Shown: one piece after another, positions 6,342-13,382 of the stretch
Position numbering within the stretch: the first letter of the stretch is position 1
How the letters are laid out: each line of letters begins with the position of its first letter
Assembly (NCBI GenBank): GCA_020860745.1
Contig: JAJBTR010000180.1
Coordinates: 1-15,499, forward strand
DNA: 15,499 bases
Reading direction: 5' to 3'
DNA from: Lachnospiraceae bacterium
GTDB lineage: Bacteria; Bacillota; Clostridia; Lachnospirales; Lachnospiraceae
Notes under the pieces: model-generated
What the model was told of the DNA's origin: nothing
The model's input: the letters and a program-made list of their open reading frames with translations, nothing else
Databases searched by the model: none
Position numbers and translations under genes: made by a program

Positions 6342-8534
6342 ATGGATCTAATGGAAGTGATTGCGAAATCAGCCGGCAAGTTGTGGACGATTCTGTCCGC
6401 ACCGTTTGTGGCTATCGTGCGGAATATCAGAACGGTAAATTATACATATTCCTTCGCGAACAGGCTGATCGGCGACTTTCGCAAGAATATGAAGGAAAAG
6501 AAAAAAGAACACTCCCTGAAGGATTATTTTTCTATCCGCCATTACTATGTGTCGAAAAAGCTGGTATATATTATCCTTCTGGCGGCGGTGGTTGCTCCTA
6601 TCCTGTGCGTAAAAATGCTGGTTCCGTTGATGGTATCTAAGTTTTTTACGAAGACGATGGTCATAAATTCGGAGGAGATGATCGGATACTCCGGGAATGT
6701 GAAGCTGGTTTCCACAGAGGACGGCACGCTTCTGTTCAAAGGGACGATGGAGAACGGAAGAATCAACGGCACGGGACAGCTCTACACTTACGAATGGAAC
6801 CTGCTCTATGAGGGGAACTTTGAGATGGATGCCTCTTCCGGCGACGGGGAGCTCTACTACGAGGATAGCGATGTCCTCTGCTACAAAGGAAACTTTGAAC
6901 TGAATCTGTACCAGGGACAGGGACAGCTTTATGATGAGGACGGAGACCTGCTCTATGAGGGCGAGTTTGTCAACGGCCTCTATGAGGGGAACGGAACGCT
7001 CTATTATGACAACGGGCAGGCGAAGTATGTCGGTGAGTTTGTCAATGGACTCTATGAGGGAAACGGAACGCTCTATTATGACAGCGGACAGGAGAAGTAT
7101 GTTGGTGAGTTTCAAAAGGGAATGATGCAGGGAACCGGTACGCTCTATGACGAGGATGGAAATGTCATAGCGGAGGGGACATTTGAGAATGATCAGCCTA
7201 CCCTGCAGAGCGTTACGCTTTATGACGACGACGGGAACCTGCTCTACGACGGAACCGTGAACTCTGACGGTGAATATGAGGGCGAAGGGAAGCTGTATGA
7301 GGACGGGGAACTGCTCTACGACGGTTCTTTCGACGACGGCGAGTATGAGGGCGAAGGGAAACTATATGATACCAGTGCCGACAGTGGGAGCGGCGACGGC
7401 GGCAGCGGGAGTGATGGAAGCAGCGGCGGGAGTGATGGCAGCAATGATGATGACAGCAACGATGGTGATGACAGCAGCGACAATGATGACAGTAATGACA
7501 GCGACGAGAGTGATGGCAGTGTCGACAGTGACAACCAGGGTACGCTGATTTATGAGGGCGGTTTTTCCGAAGGCGAATATGAGGGCGAGGGTGATCTCTA
7601 TGAGGACGGAACCCTGATTTACAGCGGTGATTTTGCGGACGGCAGCAGGGATGGAACCGGGGAAGCTTACGATGAGGACGGCGAGCTGATCTACAGCGGA
7701 CAGTTTGCATCGGATGAGTACAGCGGAACCGGGAAGCTCTATGAGGAGGGCGAGCTGGTTTACAATGGAAGTTTTGCCGAGGGGGAAAAGAACGGAACCG
7801 GAAAGCTGTACGATGAGGAGGGTGAGCTGCTTTTCATCGGGTCTTTTGTGGACGGCGTCTATGACGGCGAGGGAAAGCTGTATGAGGAGGGGGAACTGCT
7901 TTATTCCGGCAACTTTTCGGATGGTGAATATGACGGCGAGGGAAAGCTGACGGATGTGGAGACAGGAAACCTGATCTACAGCGGAGAGTTTTACCAGGGC
8001 GTCTACAGCGGAAACGGAAAGCTTTACGATTCGGAGACGCAGATTCTGCTCTATGACGGTGAGTTTTTAAATGGCCTGTACAGCGGGCAGGGAACACTTT
8101 GGGATTCCGACGGCAATCTCCTCTACGTAGGAAATTTTGTGTCGGGAAAATATTACGGTTCTGGTATCCTCTATGACACGGATACCGGGAAAATCCTGCA
8201 ATCCGGTGAATTCAGGAACGGTGCTCTTGTCACCACATCAGATGATATTGATGTGGAGTACGGCGTCATCACCTGTACGGTGACGGATACCAGCGGTTCC
8301 GTGATTTCCGGTGTGGAGATTACGCTGAGCGACGGGCAGGGCGGAGTCACCGATTCCAACGGGCAGGTGATCTTTGCCAACCATGAGCTGGGAACCTGGC
8401 GGGTTACGGCGACCGTGCCGGATGGATATACCTCCTCGCAGCCGTCTGTGAGCGCGACGATCTCAGCGGACGCGAATACGGCGACGGTCAGCATTGTGCT
8501 GACGGAGACGGAGTCCGAGTCCTCCGAGGAGTAG
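6342..8534 (+). CDS. Membrane-anchored MORN-repeat surface protein with C-terminal Ig-like domain, 730 aa
   Basis: The start is ATG 6342 with AAAGGAAG upstream. Residues 1-73 are basic and probably cytoplasmic. A membrane segment runs from residue 74 to about 98 (starts L-V-Y-I-I-L-L-A-A-V-V). From residue 130 to about 630 there are some 18 MORN repeats of about 23-25 residues, consensus L-L-Y-x-G-x-F-x-x-G-x-Y-x-G-x-G-x-L-Y, one of them (around residues 275-295) degenerate. A Ser/Asp/Gly/Asn-rich linker interrupts them at 344-399. From residue 641 a transthyretin/Ig-like domain follows, with T-C-T-V-T-D-T-S-G-S-V and T-D-S-N-G-Q-V-I-F, and an acidic Glu/Ser end. By the positive-inside rule the repeats lie outside the membrane. 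MORN repeats form extended beta sheets and are often tied to membranes, scaffolding or assembly; here a stalk or docking scaffold for the injection system is possible. There is no LPxTG motif and no enzyme domain. Confidence 0.85.
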   Translation: MDLMEVIAKSAGKLWTILSAPFVAIVRNIRTVNYTYSFANRLIGDFRKNMKEKKKEHSLKDYFSIRHYYVSKKLVYIILLAAVVAPILCVKMLVPLMVSKFFTKTMVINSEEMIGYSGNVKLVSTEDGTLLFKGTMENGRINGTGQLYTYEWNLLYEGNFEMDASSGDGELYYEDSDVLCYKGNFELNLYQGQGQLYDEDGDLLYEGEFVNGLYEGNGTLYYDNGQAKYVGEFVNGLYEGNGTLYYDSGQEKYVGEFQKGMMQGTGTLYDEDGNVIAEGTFENDQPTLQSVTLYDDDGNLLYDGTVNSDGEYEGEGKLYEDGELLYDGSFDDGEYEGEGKLYDTSADSGSGDGGSGSDGSSGGSDGSNDDDSNDGDDSSDNDDSNDSDESDGSVDSDNQGTLIYEGGFSEGEYEGEGDLYEDGTLIYSGDFADGSRDGTGEAYDEDGELIYSGQFASDEYSGTGKLYEEGELVYNGSFAEGEKNGTGKLYDEEGELLFIGSFVDGVYDGEGKLYEEGELLYSGNFSDGEYDGEGKLTDVETGNLIYSGEFYQGVYSGNGKLYDSETQILLYDGEFLNGLYSGQGTLWDSDGNLLYVGNFVSGKYYGSGILYDTDTGKILQSGEFRNGALVTTSDDIDVEYGVITCTVTDTSGSVISGVEITLSDGQGGVTDSNGQVIFANHELGTWRVTATVPDGYTSSQPSVSATISADANTATVSIVLTETESESSEE
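6963..7106 (+). repeat. Near-identical 72-base tandem repeat, two copies, inside the MORN gene
   Basis: Copies at 6963-7034 and 7035-7106 encode almost the same 24 residues (E-F-V-N-G-L-Y-E-G-N-G-T-L-Y-Y-D-x-G-Q-x-K-Y-V-G). They are much closer to each other at the DNA level than other MORN units in the gene, which points to a recent in-frame duplication. Confidence 0.8.
7371..7538 (+). repeat. Low-complexity Ser/Asp/Gly/Asn-coding stretch in the MORN gene
   Basis: The stretch encodes residues 344-399, an almost pure S/D/G/N linker built from repeated AGC, GAC, GAT and GGC codons. It splits the MORN array in two and resembles the flexible Ser-Asp spacers of Gram-positive surface proteins. 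The long frame on the opposite strand here is only its complement. Confidence 0.75.
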
Positions 8535-8634
8535 GATCAGAAAAGGGAAGAATTGGATTTGTGCTGTTGGCTCAGAAGTTATCGCGAAATCAGTATATCT
8601 TATTTTGTGACAGTTTCTGGGCGGGCGGCGGAAT

Positions 8635-8640
8635 GGGAGA
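8635..8640 (+). promoter_or_regulatory. Ribosome binding site GGGAGA fixing the start at 8646
   Basis: GGGAGA lies 5 bases before ATG 8646. The same frame is open back to a TTG at 8553, but the 31 extra residues do not look like the DUF4255 family, whose proteins begin at about this point. Confidence 0.65.
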
Positions 8641-8645
8641 ATAAA

Positions 8646-9209
8646 ATGGCGGATTATACCTCAATCGCGAATATGGCACAGGAGCTGCTGCGGCGCCTCT
8701 CGGATGCGCTGGTTCCGGATCTTGTTGGCAGCAGGGATCTGATCGGCCTGTGTGCGCCGGAGGACCACGGGGATTATACGGTGGGGATCTGGCTTTATGA
8801 CGTCAGGGAAAACACGGATGTCCAGCTGCATGATATGATCTCCGCAGGGCAGAATGCCCAGCGGTATCCCTCCGCGTATCTCACCCTGCGGTTTATGATT
8901 ACTCTTTTTCTGCAGAGTGACCTGAAGTACCGCTCGGCACAGGAACAGCAGATCCTGGGACGTATCATACAGGCGCTACGGGATCAGGCGACCGTGGAGG
9001 CGGAGGAGGTGCTGACCTCCGGGGAGGCGACCGGACCGGATATCCGGATCCGGATGATGAATCTCTCCATGGAGGAAAAGATCCGGCTCTGGACCGTGCC
9101 GAATACGGCGTACCGTCCCTCCCTGTTTTACGAAATCGGACCGGTGGAGATCCAGTCTGAGCGCAAGAGAGATGTGAAGAGAGTGCGCGATATCAGATAT
9201 CGCTTATAA
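8646..9209 (+). CDS. DUF4255 family protein (Pvc16 N-terminal-like), probable tail terminator, 187 aa
   Basis: In extracellular CIS such as PVC and Afp, the protein with this domain (Pvc16/Afp16) caps the tube and sheath and limits their length. The start is ATG 8646. The family pattern is visible along the protein: an N-terminal helix (I-A-N-M-A-Q-E-L-L-R-R-L), a strand with G-I-W-L-Y-D-V-R-E-N, the Y-P-S-A-Y-L-T-L-R-F-M-I-T segment, an E-Q-Q-I-L-G-R-I-I-Q-A-L helix, and the closing L-W-T-V-P-N-T-A-Y-R-P-S-L-F-Y-E-I-G-P-V-E-I. The length suits the domain alone, without the C-terminal extension some homologues carry. The gene stands 111 bases after the MORN gene and 18 bases before the next. 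No membrane segment is seen. Confidence 0.88.
   Translation: MADYTSIANMAQELLRRLSDALVPDLVGSRDLIGLCAPEDHGDYTVGIWLYDVRENTDVQLHDMISAGQNAQRYPSAYLTLRFMITLFLQSDLKYRSAQEQQILGRIIQALRDQATVEAEEVLTSGEATGPDIRIRMMNLSMEEKIRLWTVPNTAYRPSLFYEIGPVEIQSERKRDVKRVRDIRYRL
9187..9203. repeat. Perfect palindrome GCGATATC-A-GATATCGC
   Basis: Eight-base arms around a central A overlap the last codons of the DUF4255 gene, just before the stop. The size and symmetry would suit a dimeric DNA-binding protein, or a small message hairpin, but it lies in coding sequence and no second copy was noticed. Confidence 0.4.
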
Positions 9210-9213
9210 ACGG

Positions 9214-9222
9214 AGAAGGAGG
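9214..9222 (+). promoter_or_regulatory. Ribosome binding site AGAAGGAGG deciding among GTG 9222, ATG 9228 and ATG 9234
   Basis: GTG 9222 overlaps the site itself and is unlikely to be the start. ATG 9228 is 5 bases after GGAGG and ATG 9234 is 11 bases after it. The spacing favours 9228. Confidence 0.6.
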
Positions 9223-9227
9223 TGCGG

Positions 9228-10022
9228 ATGCGGATGGCAAAACAGATGCTGGATGAGATACATCTGACCCTTTCCAAAGCAGTTCTGATCAGGGATGCTT
9301 TTACCGGGAAAGGCGTGACAAACGGGATACAGGTTCAGGCTGCCGGGGGCTATAAGCCGGTCCTGAAGCCCGGCGGTTACTGCCTCTTCCTCAATCTGGA
9401 TACAGACACCATTGAGGTGGAGATTACCTCCGCGATTTATCAGAGCTGCAGACTTGTCCTTACGGCCGATGGGGGCAGCAAGGCGCAGGAAATTTTTCTC
9501 TATCCGTCCGCGGCCTACCCCGTGGGAAGAAATACTACGGTGGTCAGCGGGCAGGCTCCCGCAGGTGCGATGCTGTATTTTCATCTGGAGGAAAAAAGGC
9601 GGGAATACAGGCTGCTGCACGATTATAAAAAGGGAGAGAAAGAAATATCCATCTTTACGGGAGGAACCGCTGCCGCGGTGGGCGGTCTCTGGTTTATCCG
9701 GGAGCAGAACAACAGCACCGGCGAATATTTCCGTTCATTGGCTCCGGCCGACGGGTCGGAGGCAGAGGAGGAGCCGGAGGCGGAGCGGGGCGTGTTAGAG
9801 CAGACTTTGCAGAAAGGCTACCGGAAAAAAGACGCGAGACTTTATCCGGCTTTTGCGTGTGCGGCGGGGGAGGACGGAATGTTTTACCTGTTTTTAAATC
9901 AGTTAAAAGAACAGGATTACCGCCTGTTCTTCTCCTGTGAACAGGATGGAGCTTTTGTTAACAGGGAGATCGGAATACGGGGATGTGTTTATAACACCGT
10001 TGAGACGAAAGCTGCCCCGTAA
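9228..10022 (+). CDS. Unknown CIS-locus protein with Ig/transthyretin-like N-terminus, 264 aa
   Basis: I do not recognise a named family. The N-terminal 75 residues (A-V-L-I-R-D-A-F-T-G-K-G-V, then K-P-V-L-K-P-G-G-Y-C-L-F-L-N-L, then I-E-V-E-I-T-S-A-I-Y-Q-S-C) look like a beta-sandwich of the carboxypeptidase-regulatory or transthyretin type. The rest is a second beta-rich region with an acidic Glu-rich turn around residue 180, and a final Y-L-F-L-N-Q-L-K-E-Q-D-Y-R-L-F-F segment. No signal peptide, membrane helix or enzyme motif is visible. Its place between the DUF4255 gene and the PAAR-like gene suggests a particle component or adaptor, for instance a substitute for the C-terminal part of Pvc16-type proteins, but that is only inference from position. 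Confidence 0.6.
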   Translation: MRMAKQMLDEIHLTLSKAVLIRDAFTGKGVTNGIQVQAAGGYKPVLKPGGYCLFLNLDTDTIEVEITSAIYQSCRLVLTADGGSKAQEIFLYPSAAYPVGRNTTVVSGQAPAGAMLYFHLEEKRREYRLLHDYKKGEKEISIFTGGTAAAVGGLWFIREQNNSTGEYFRSLAPADGSEAEEEPEAERGVLEQTLQKGYRKKDARLYPAFACAAGEDGMFYLFLNQLKEQDYRLFFSCEQDGAFVNREIGIRGCVYNTVETKAAP

Positions 10023-10121
10023 GGAGCTGTGAGGATTCATTCTTTCGCAGTACCTGAAGCCGGACGAACAGCAGAAACAAAAGGATGAGGGAAAAAGTAT
10101 GAGAACAGGAAGGAGCAGGAT

Positions 10122-10505
10122 ATGGGATTATGTGTGACAGGGGGAGCGATGATGACCTGTACGTTTGGGATGGCTCCTTCCACATTCAATGTTTTGCCGA
10201 CGGCGCGGGTGATGTCCGCCATGCCGCTGGCATCCATTATGGATAATGTACCGCTGGTAAATATTATGCCGTTCGGCATGTGCACCTGCATGGCAAACCC
10301 GACGGTGGCGGCGGCGACGGCTGCTGCTCTGGGAGTGCTGACTCCCATGCCCTGTATCCCGGTGACGACGGCGCCGTGGACGCCGGGGGTTCCCCAGGTG
10401 CTTGTGGGAGGAAAGCCGGCGCTGAATAACCAGTGCAAGCTGCTCTGTTCCTACGGAGGGATGATACAGTTCACGAACCCGGGATGTCAGACGATACAGC
10501 TGTAA
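10122..10505 (+). CDS. PAAR-like protein (DUF4280), spike tip, 127 aa
   Basis: PAAR and PAAR-like proteins cap the central spike of contractile systems and can carry or recruit cargo. The whole small protein fits the DUF4280 type: M-G-L-C-V-T-G-G-A-M-M-T-C-T-F-G at the start, V-L-P-T-A-R-V near residue 24, N-I-M-P-F-G-M-C around 48, A-N-P-T-V-A-A-A-T, a Pro-rich middle (P-M-P-C-I-P-V) and L-N-N-Q-C-K-L-L-C-S-Y-G-G at the end. I count eight cysteines. The start at ATG 10122 has AAGGAG about 7 bases upstream. It lacks any C-terminal effector extension, so cargo would be carried by separate proteins, which agrees with the separate cargo-like genes downstream. Confidence 0.88.
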   Translation: MGLCVTGGAMMTCTFGMAPSTFNVLPTARVMSAMPLASIMDNVPLVNIMPFGMCTCMANPTVAAATAAALGVLTPMPCIPVTTAPWTPGVPQVLVGGKPALNNQCKLLCSYGGMIQFTNPGCQTIQL

Positions 10506-10607
10506 CGGTATCCGCAGAGGATCAGAGCGGACCGGAACAGGGTGATGGCAGGTTTTAAAAAGTCTGCGCAGCGGCAGATAATCTGACGGACATTAGAGGA
10601 TAAGCAT

Positions 10608-13289
10608 ATGAAAATAAACATAAAGCGGTTCGCACTGCGCACGCTGATGATTATTGTGGCTGCAGTTGCAGTGTTGGTTGTACTTTTGCTTTTATTAGTG
10701 AATAATGTGATTCTGCAGGGGGTGACCCATGTCAGTCTTGCGGAGGATTCCATGTATATTGTGGATCTGGACAGTACGGAAGATGAATACTGGATTATAC
10801 GCACGGATCTGAACGGGGAGAATGGCGCGGCGATCTATTTTGATCAATATGATATGGATTACAGCTATCAGGTACGTCAGATTTTCCTGGATGACGAGGG
10901 GGAAGCCTATGTTCTGATTGAAATGGTAGATCTCAGTACGATGGAGGAGATATCTCCTGCAATTTTTCACTGTAATTTTACAAGTCTTTCCCTGGAGGAG
11001 ACGGACTATGATCTGTCTGTGGAGTCCGTGGTTCAGGTACAGATCCAGGGGATCCGGGACGGAAAGCTGTATTATTTTCAGTCGGAGACGGAGAAGTTTT
11101 CCGGGGTATCGGTATGCGCGATGGAACCGTCGGGAAAGACGGAGGTGATAGACGCGATCACTCTTGAGTATCCGGATCTTAAGACGCAGTTTTACCTGAG
11201 TGAAAATCAGACGCTTCTGTGGATGGACTACAGCGGAGCCGTCCATATCCGGAAAGTGGGGGAGGAAGAAGAAATCGAGATCGAAGGGGTCACGGGCATC
11301 AGCAATACCTTTATGAATCTCGCGGATGACGGAGAAAACATGGCTTATGTGACAGACCATGAGGCGGATGTGATCCGGGCGGTCAATCTGGAAACCATGG
11401 AGACTGAGATCCTCTACACGGAGGGGGAAGCGGAGTTCTCTCTGGATGATATCAGCAGCACTGATTGTACGGACCGCGGATTCGCGGCGGCCGGCGACGG
11501 CGGCGGCGTCTATGTCTGGATCGACGGAGCCGGTCAGTATATTGAGATCATACAGGTTGCCAGGGCGTTTTTCCATATCAAAATGGGAGTCATGATGGCT
11601 ATGTTTCTGCTGATTGTCCTGGTGTTTATTCTTTACCGGATTTTTTACCGCATAAGGCACAGACAGACGGTACTGATGCGTATCATAATGATTTTTCTCG
11701 TAGTGATTTATCTGAGTGACCTGGCTGTGGAACGGTACATGGAAATGACGTTTTCAGATCAGATGACGCAGACCCAGGATCTGGCTCTGTCTGTCCTGGG
11801 GGAGCAGCTGATCGGCCGGATTGAGGAAAATCTGGTGGAGAATGGCGAGCTGTCTATGGAAGACACCTCCGTGCTGGAATTTTCCCGGCAGACCGGACTT
11901 CTGCTCTCCCTGGAATACGAGTATACGATTGTCAGACAGGATGAGGATGGTACATACCGTATCTATGCCTCAACGCAGGAATACTCTAATGTGCCGCTTG
12001 CGCAGCGCTACACCGGGAATCCGTATAATGCGATCCTGGAGGTATATGAAACAGGGGAAAGTCAGACCCTCAGCGATACGGACAGCGGTGTCAAAAGAAG
12101 GGAGCTTTTCCTTCCCATTACCGGGGAGGATGGGACAATCTGCGGTGTTCTGGCGATTGCCGTCCTCGGAAATAATTCCAATGCGCAGATCTGGCTTTAC
12201 AACCAGCTCCTGAGGATCATTATCACTATACTGATGGGGATTGTGCTGGCGGTGCTTGTCATTGTGCTGACTATCTTCCTGTGGCCGTTAAAGAGGCTGA
12301 AGGCGTGCGCGGATAAAATGGCCGGGGGAGAACTGAACGTGACGGTTCCCGTGCACGGGCATGATGAAATTGCCAATATCTCGGAGGCGTTTAACCATAT
12401 GTCAGACGGAATTTCCCGCCATGTGACCGATATCCAGGAGATGTCGGAGTGTTATTACAAATTTATCCCTGCAAAAATTCTGACATTGCTGGGAAAAGAG
12501 TCGATCCGCCAGGTGGAACTGGGGGATGAGATCAGCAAAAATATGACCATCCTTTCCATGCACGCCATCGACTACCCGAAACAGAAGCTGGCGCTGTCGG
12601 CGGAGACAGTTTACGCCAATATCAATCACATTTTATCTGTGATGGTGGCTTCCATCGTGGAACAGCAGGGGATGGTGGAGCACTTTGAGGATTCCGGTCT
12701 GACCGCCCTCTTTACCGAAGAGTGCCGGTGCGCGGTGGACGCGGCGATCTCGATTCATCGGTCGCTGGATAAAAACGCGCCGGGGGAGGGCAGATGTGTC
12801 GCCGTCACCTACGGACGCGTGATGCTGGGTGTGATCGGAAACGAGACCCGTCTGGAAGTGACGGCCATCTCCAATCATGCGGATCTGGCCAAAGCGCTCC
12901 GGACGAAGGGAGAAAAATATGGCGCCAGAATCCTGATCACCCACCTGATTTATCAGCAGATCCCGGAGTTTGAGCGGCAGTATCACGCCCGCTATCTGGG
13001 AAATATCTATCTGTCGTCTACCGAAAGCATGGAGCGGATTTATGATGTGTACGATGGGGATCCGGAGGAATCCTTCTACTATAAAGAACTGACAAAGTCC
13101 CTGTTTGAGGAGGGAGTGCAGCTTTTCGTCGCCCGGAAGTTTTATGCGGCGCGGCTGGTTTTTGTGGAAGTGTTAAAGCAGCACCGCAAGGACAGCGCAG
13201 CCAGAGAGTACCTGTACCGCTGCGACAGATATTATAAGCTGAGCGATAAGGAACAGCAGAATGTGGATACTGTGATGGAGCGGTTCTAG
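10608..13289 (+). CDS. Four-pass membrane receptor with HAMP and degenerate class III cyclase-like domain, 893 aa
   Basis: The start is ATG 10608 with GAGGA upstream. Membrane segments lie at about residues 11-33, 326-349, 355-375 and 535-558. An outside beta-rich, propeller-like region fills 34-320, and a second outside, Cache-like sensor 376-534. HAMP follows at 559-612 (W-P-L-K-R-L-K, then D-E-I-A-N-I-S-E-A-F-N), then a class III cyclase-like domain at about 619-810, and a TPR-like helical tail from about 833. The cyclase shape is clear (F-I-P-A-K-I-L, then G-V-I-G-N-E-T-R-L-E-V-T-A-I-S), but the expected first metal Asp is His (T-I-L-S-M-H-A-I), the second metal Asp is Ser, the purine-specifying Lys is His (V-E-H-F-E-D-S-G-L), and the Asn and Arg of the N-L-A-x-R motif are Asp and Ala (D-L-A-K-A). 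It probably senses an outside signal and passes it on by protein contact. A cyclase with unusual residues remains possible. Confidence 0.75.
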   Translation: MKINIKRFALRTLMIIVAAVAVLVVLLLLLVNNVILQGVTHVSLAEDSMYIVDLDSTEDEYWIIRTDLNGENGAAIYFDQYDMDYSYQVRQIFLDDEGEAYVLIEMVDLSTMEEISPAIFHCNFTSLSLEETDYDLSVESVVQVQIQGIRDGKLYYFQSETEKFSGVSVCAMEPSGKTEVIDAITLEYPDLKTQFYLSENQTLLWMDYSGAVHIRKVGEEEEIEIEGVTGISNTFMNLADDGENMAYVTDHEADVIRAVNLETMETEILYTEGEAEFSLDDISSTDCTDRGFAAAGDGGGVYVWIDGAGQYIEIIQVARAFFHIKMGVMMAMFLLIVLVFILYRIFYRIRHRQTVLMRIIMIFLVVIYLSDLAVERYMEMTFSDQMTQTQDLALSVLGEQLIGRIEENLVENGELSMEDTSVLEFSRQTGLLLSLEYEYTIVRQDEDGTYRIYASTQEYSNVPLAQRYTGNPYNAILEVYETGESQTLSDTDSGVKRRELFLPITGEDGTICGVLAIAVLGNNSNAQIWLYNQLLRIIITILMGIVLAVLVIVLTIFLWPLKRLKACADKMAGGELNVTVPVHGHDEIANISEAFNHMSDGISRHVTDIQEMSECYYKFIPAKILTLLGKESIRQVELGDEISKNMTILSMHAIDYPKQKLALSAETVYANINHILSVMVASIVEQQGMVEHFEDSGLTALFTEECRCAVDAAISIHRSLDKNAPGEGRCVAVTYGRVMLGVIGNETRLEVTAISNHADLAKALRTKGEKYGARILITHLIYQQIPEFERQYHARYLGNIYLSSTESMERIYDVYDGDPEESFYYKELTKSLFEEGVQLFVARKFYAARLVFVEVLKQHRKDSAAREYLYRCDRYYKLSDKEQQNVDTVMERF

Positions 13290-13368
13290 CTGCGTTGAGG
13301 ATTTTTCCGTTGTGCTATCGGGAAAAGGAACCAGAATGTTTGCACAGGGGTTTTCGATACGCTGTACT

Positions 13369-13380
13369 GGGGAGGTGATC
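13369..13380 (+). promoter_or_regulatory. Strong ribosome binding site GGGGAGGTGATC before a GTG start
   Basis: GGAGGTGAT is a near-full complement of the 16S tail. It fixes the unusual GTG start at 13383 and is repeated almost unchanged before the next gene (15218-15227), so both cargo-like genes are set for strong translation. Confidence 0.75.
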
Positions 13381-13382
13381 CT

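Noticed and set aside
7213..7710. Minus-strand frame very rich in His, Arg and Cys
   Set aside because: It is the complement of the MORN and Ser/Asp-coding repeats; the odd composition is a by-product.
6729..8230. Repeated DNA that might look like a CRISPR array
   Set aside because: Units are coding, in frame, about 70 bases apart and diverged, with no conserved short repeat and unique spacers.
10023..10121. Short frames in the spacer before the PAAR-like gene
   Set aside because: They are 12-19 codons long and without domain features; the spacer shows nothing beyond the ribosome binding site.
10695..11660. 321-aa reading frame on the minus strand
   Set aside because: It is opposite the receptor gene, has no family features, and the coding signal on the plus strand is clear.
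13302..13326. Possible terminator hairpin between the receptor and the 599-aa gene
   Set aside because: Arms of eight bases carry a mismatch, the loop is nine bases and no T-run follows on the plus strand.
13340..13368. Possible promoter (TTGCAC, 17 bases, TGTACT) before the 599-aa gene
   Set aside because: Both boxes are weak and the predicted start of transcription would fall in the ribosome binding site.
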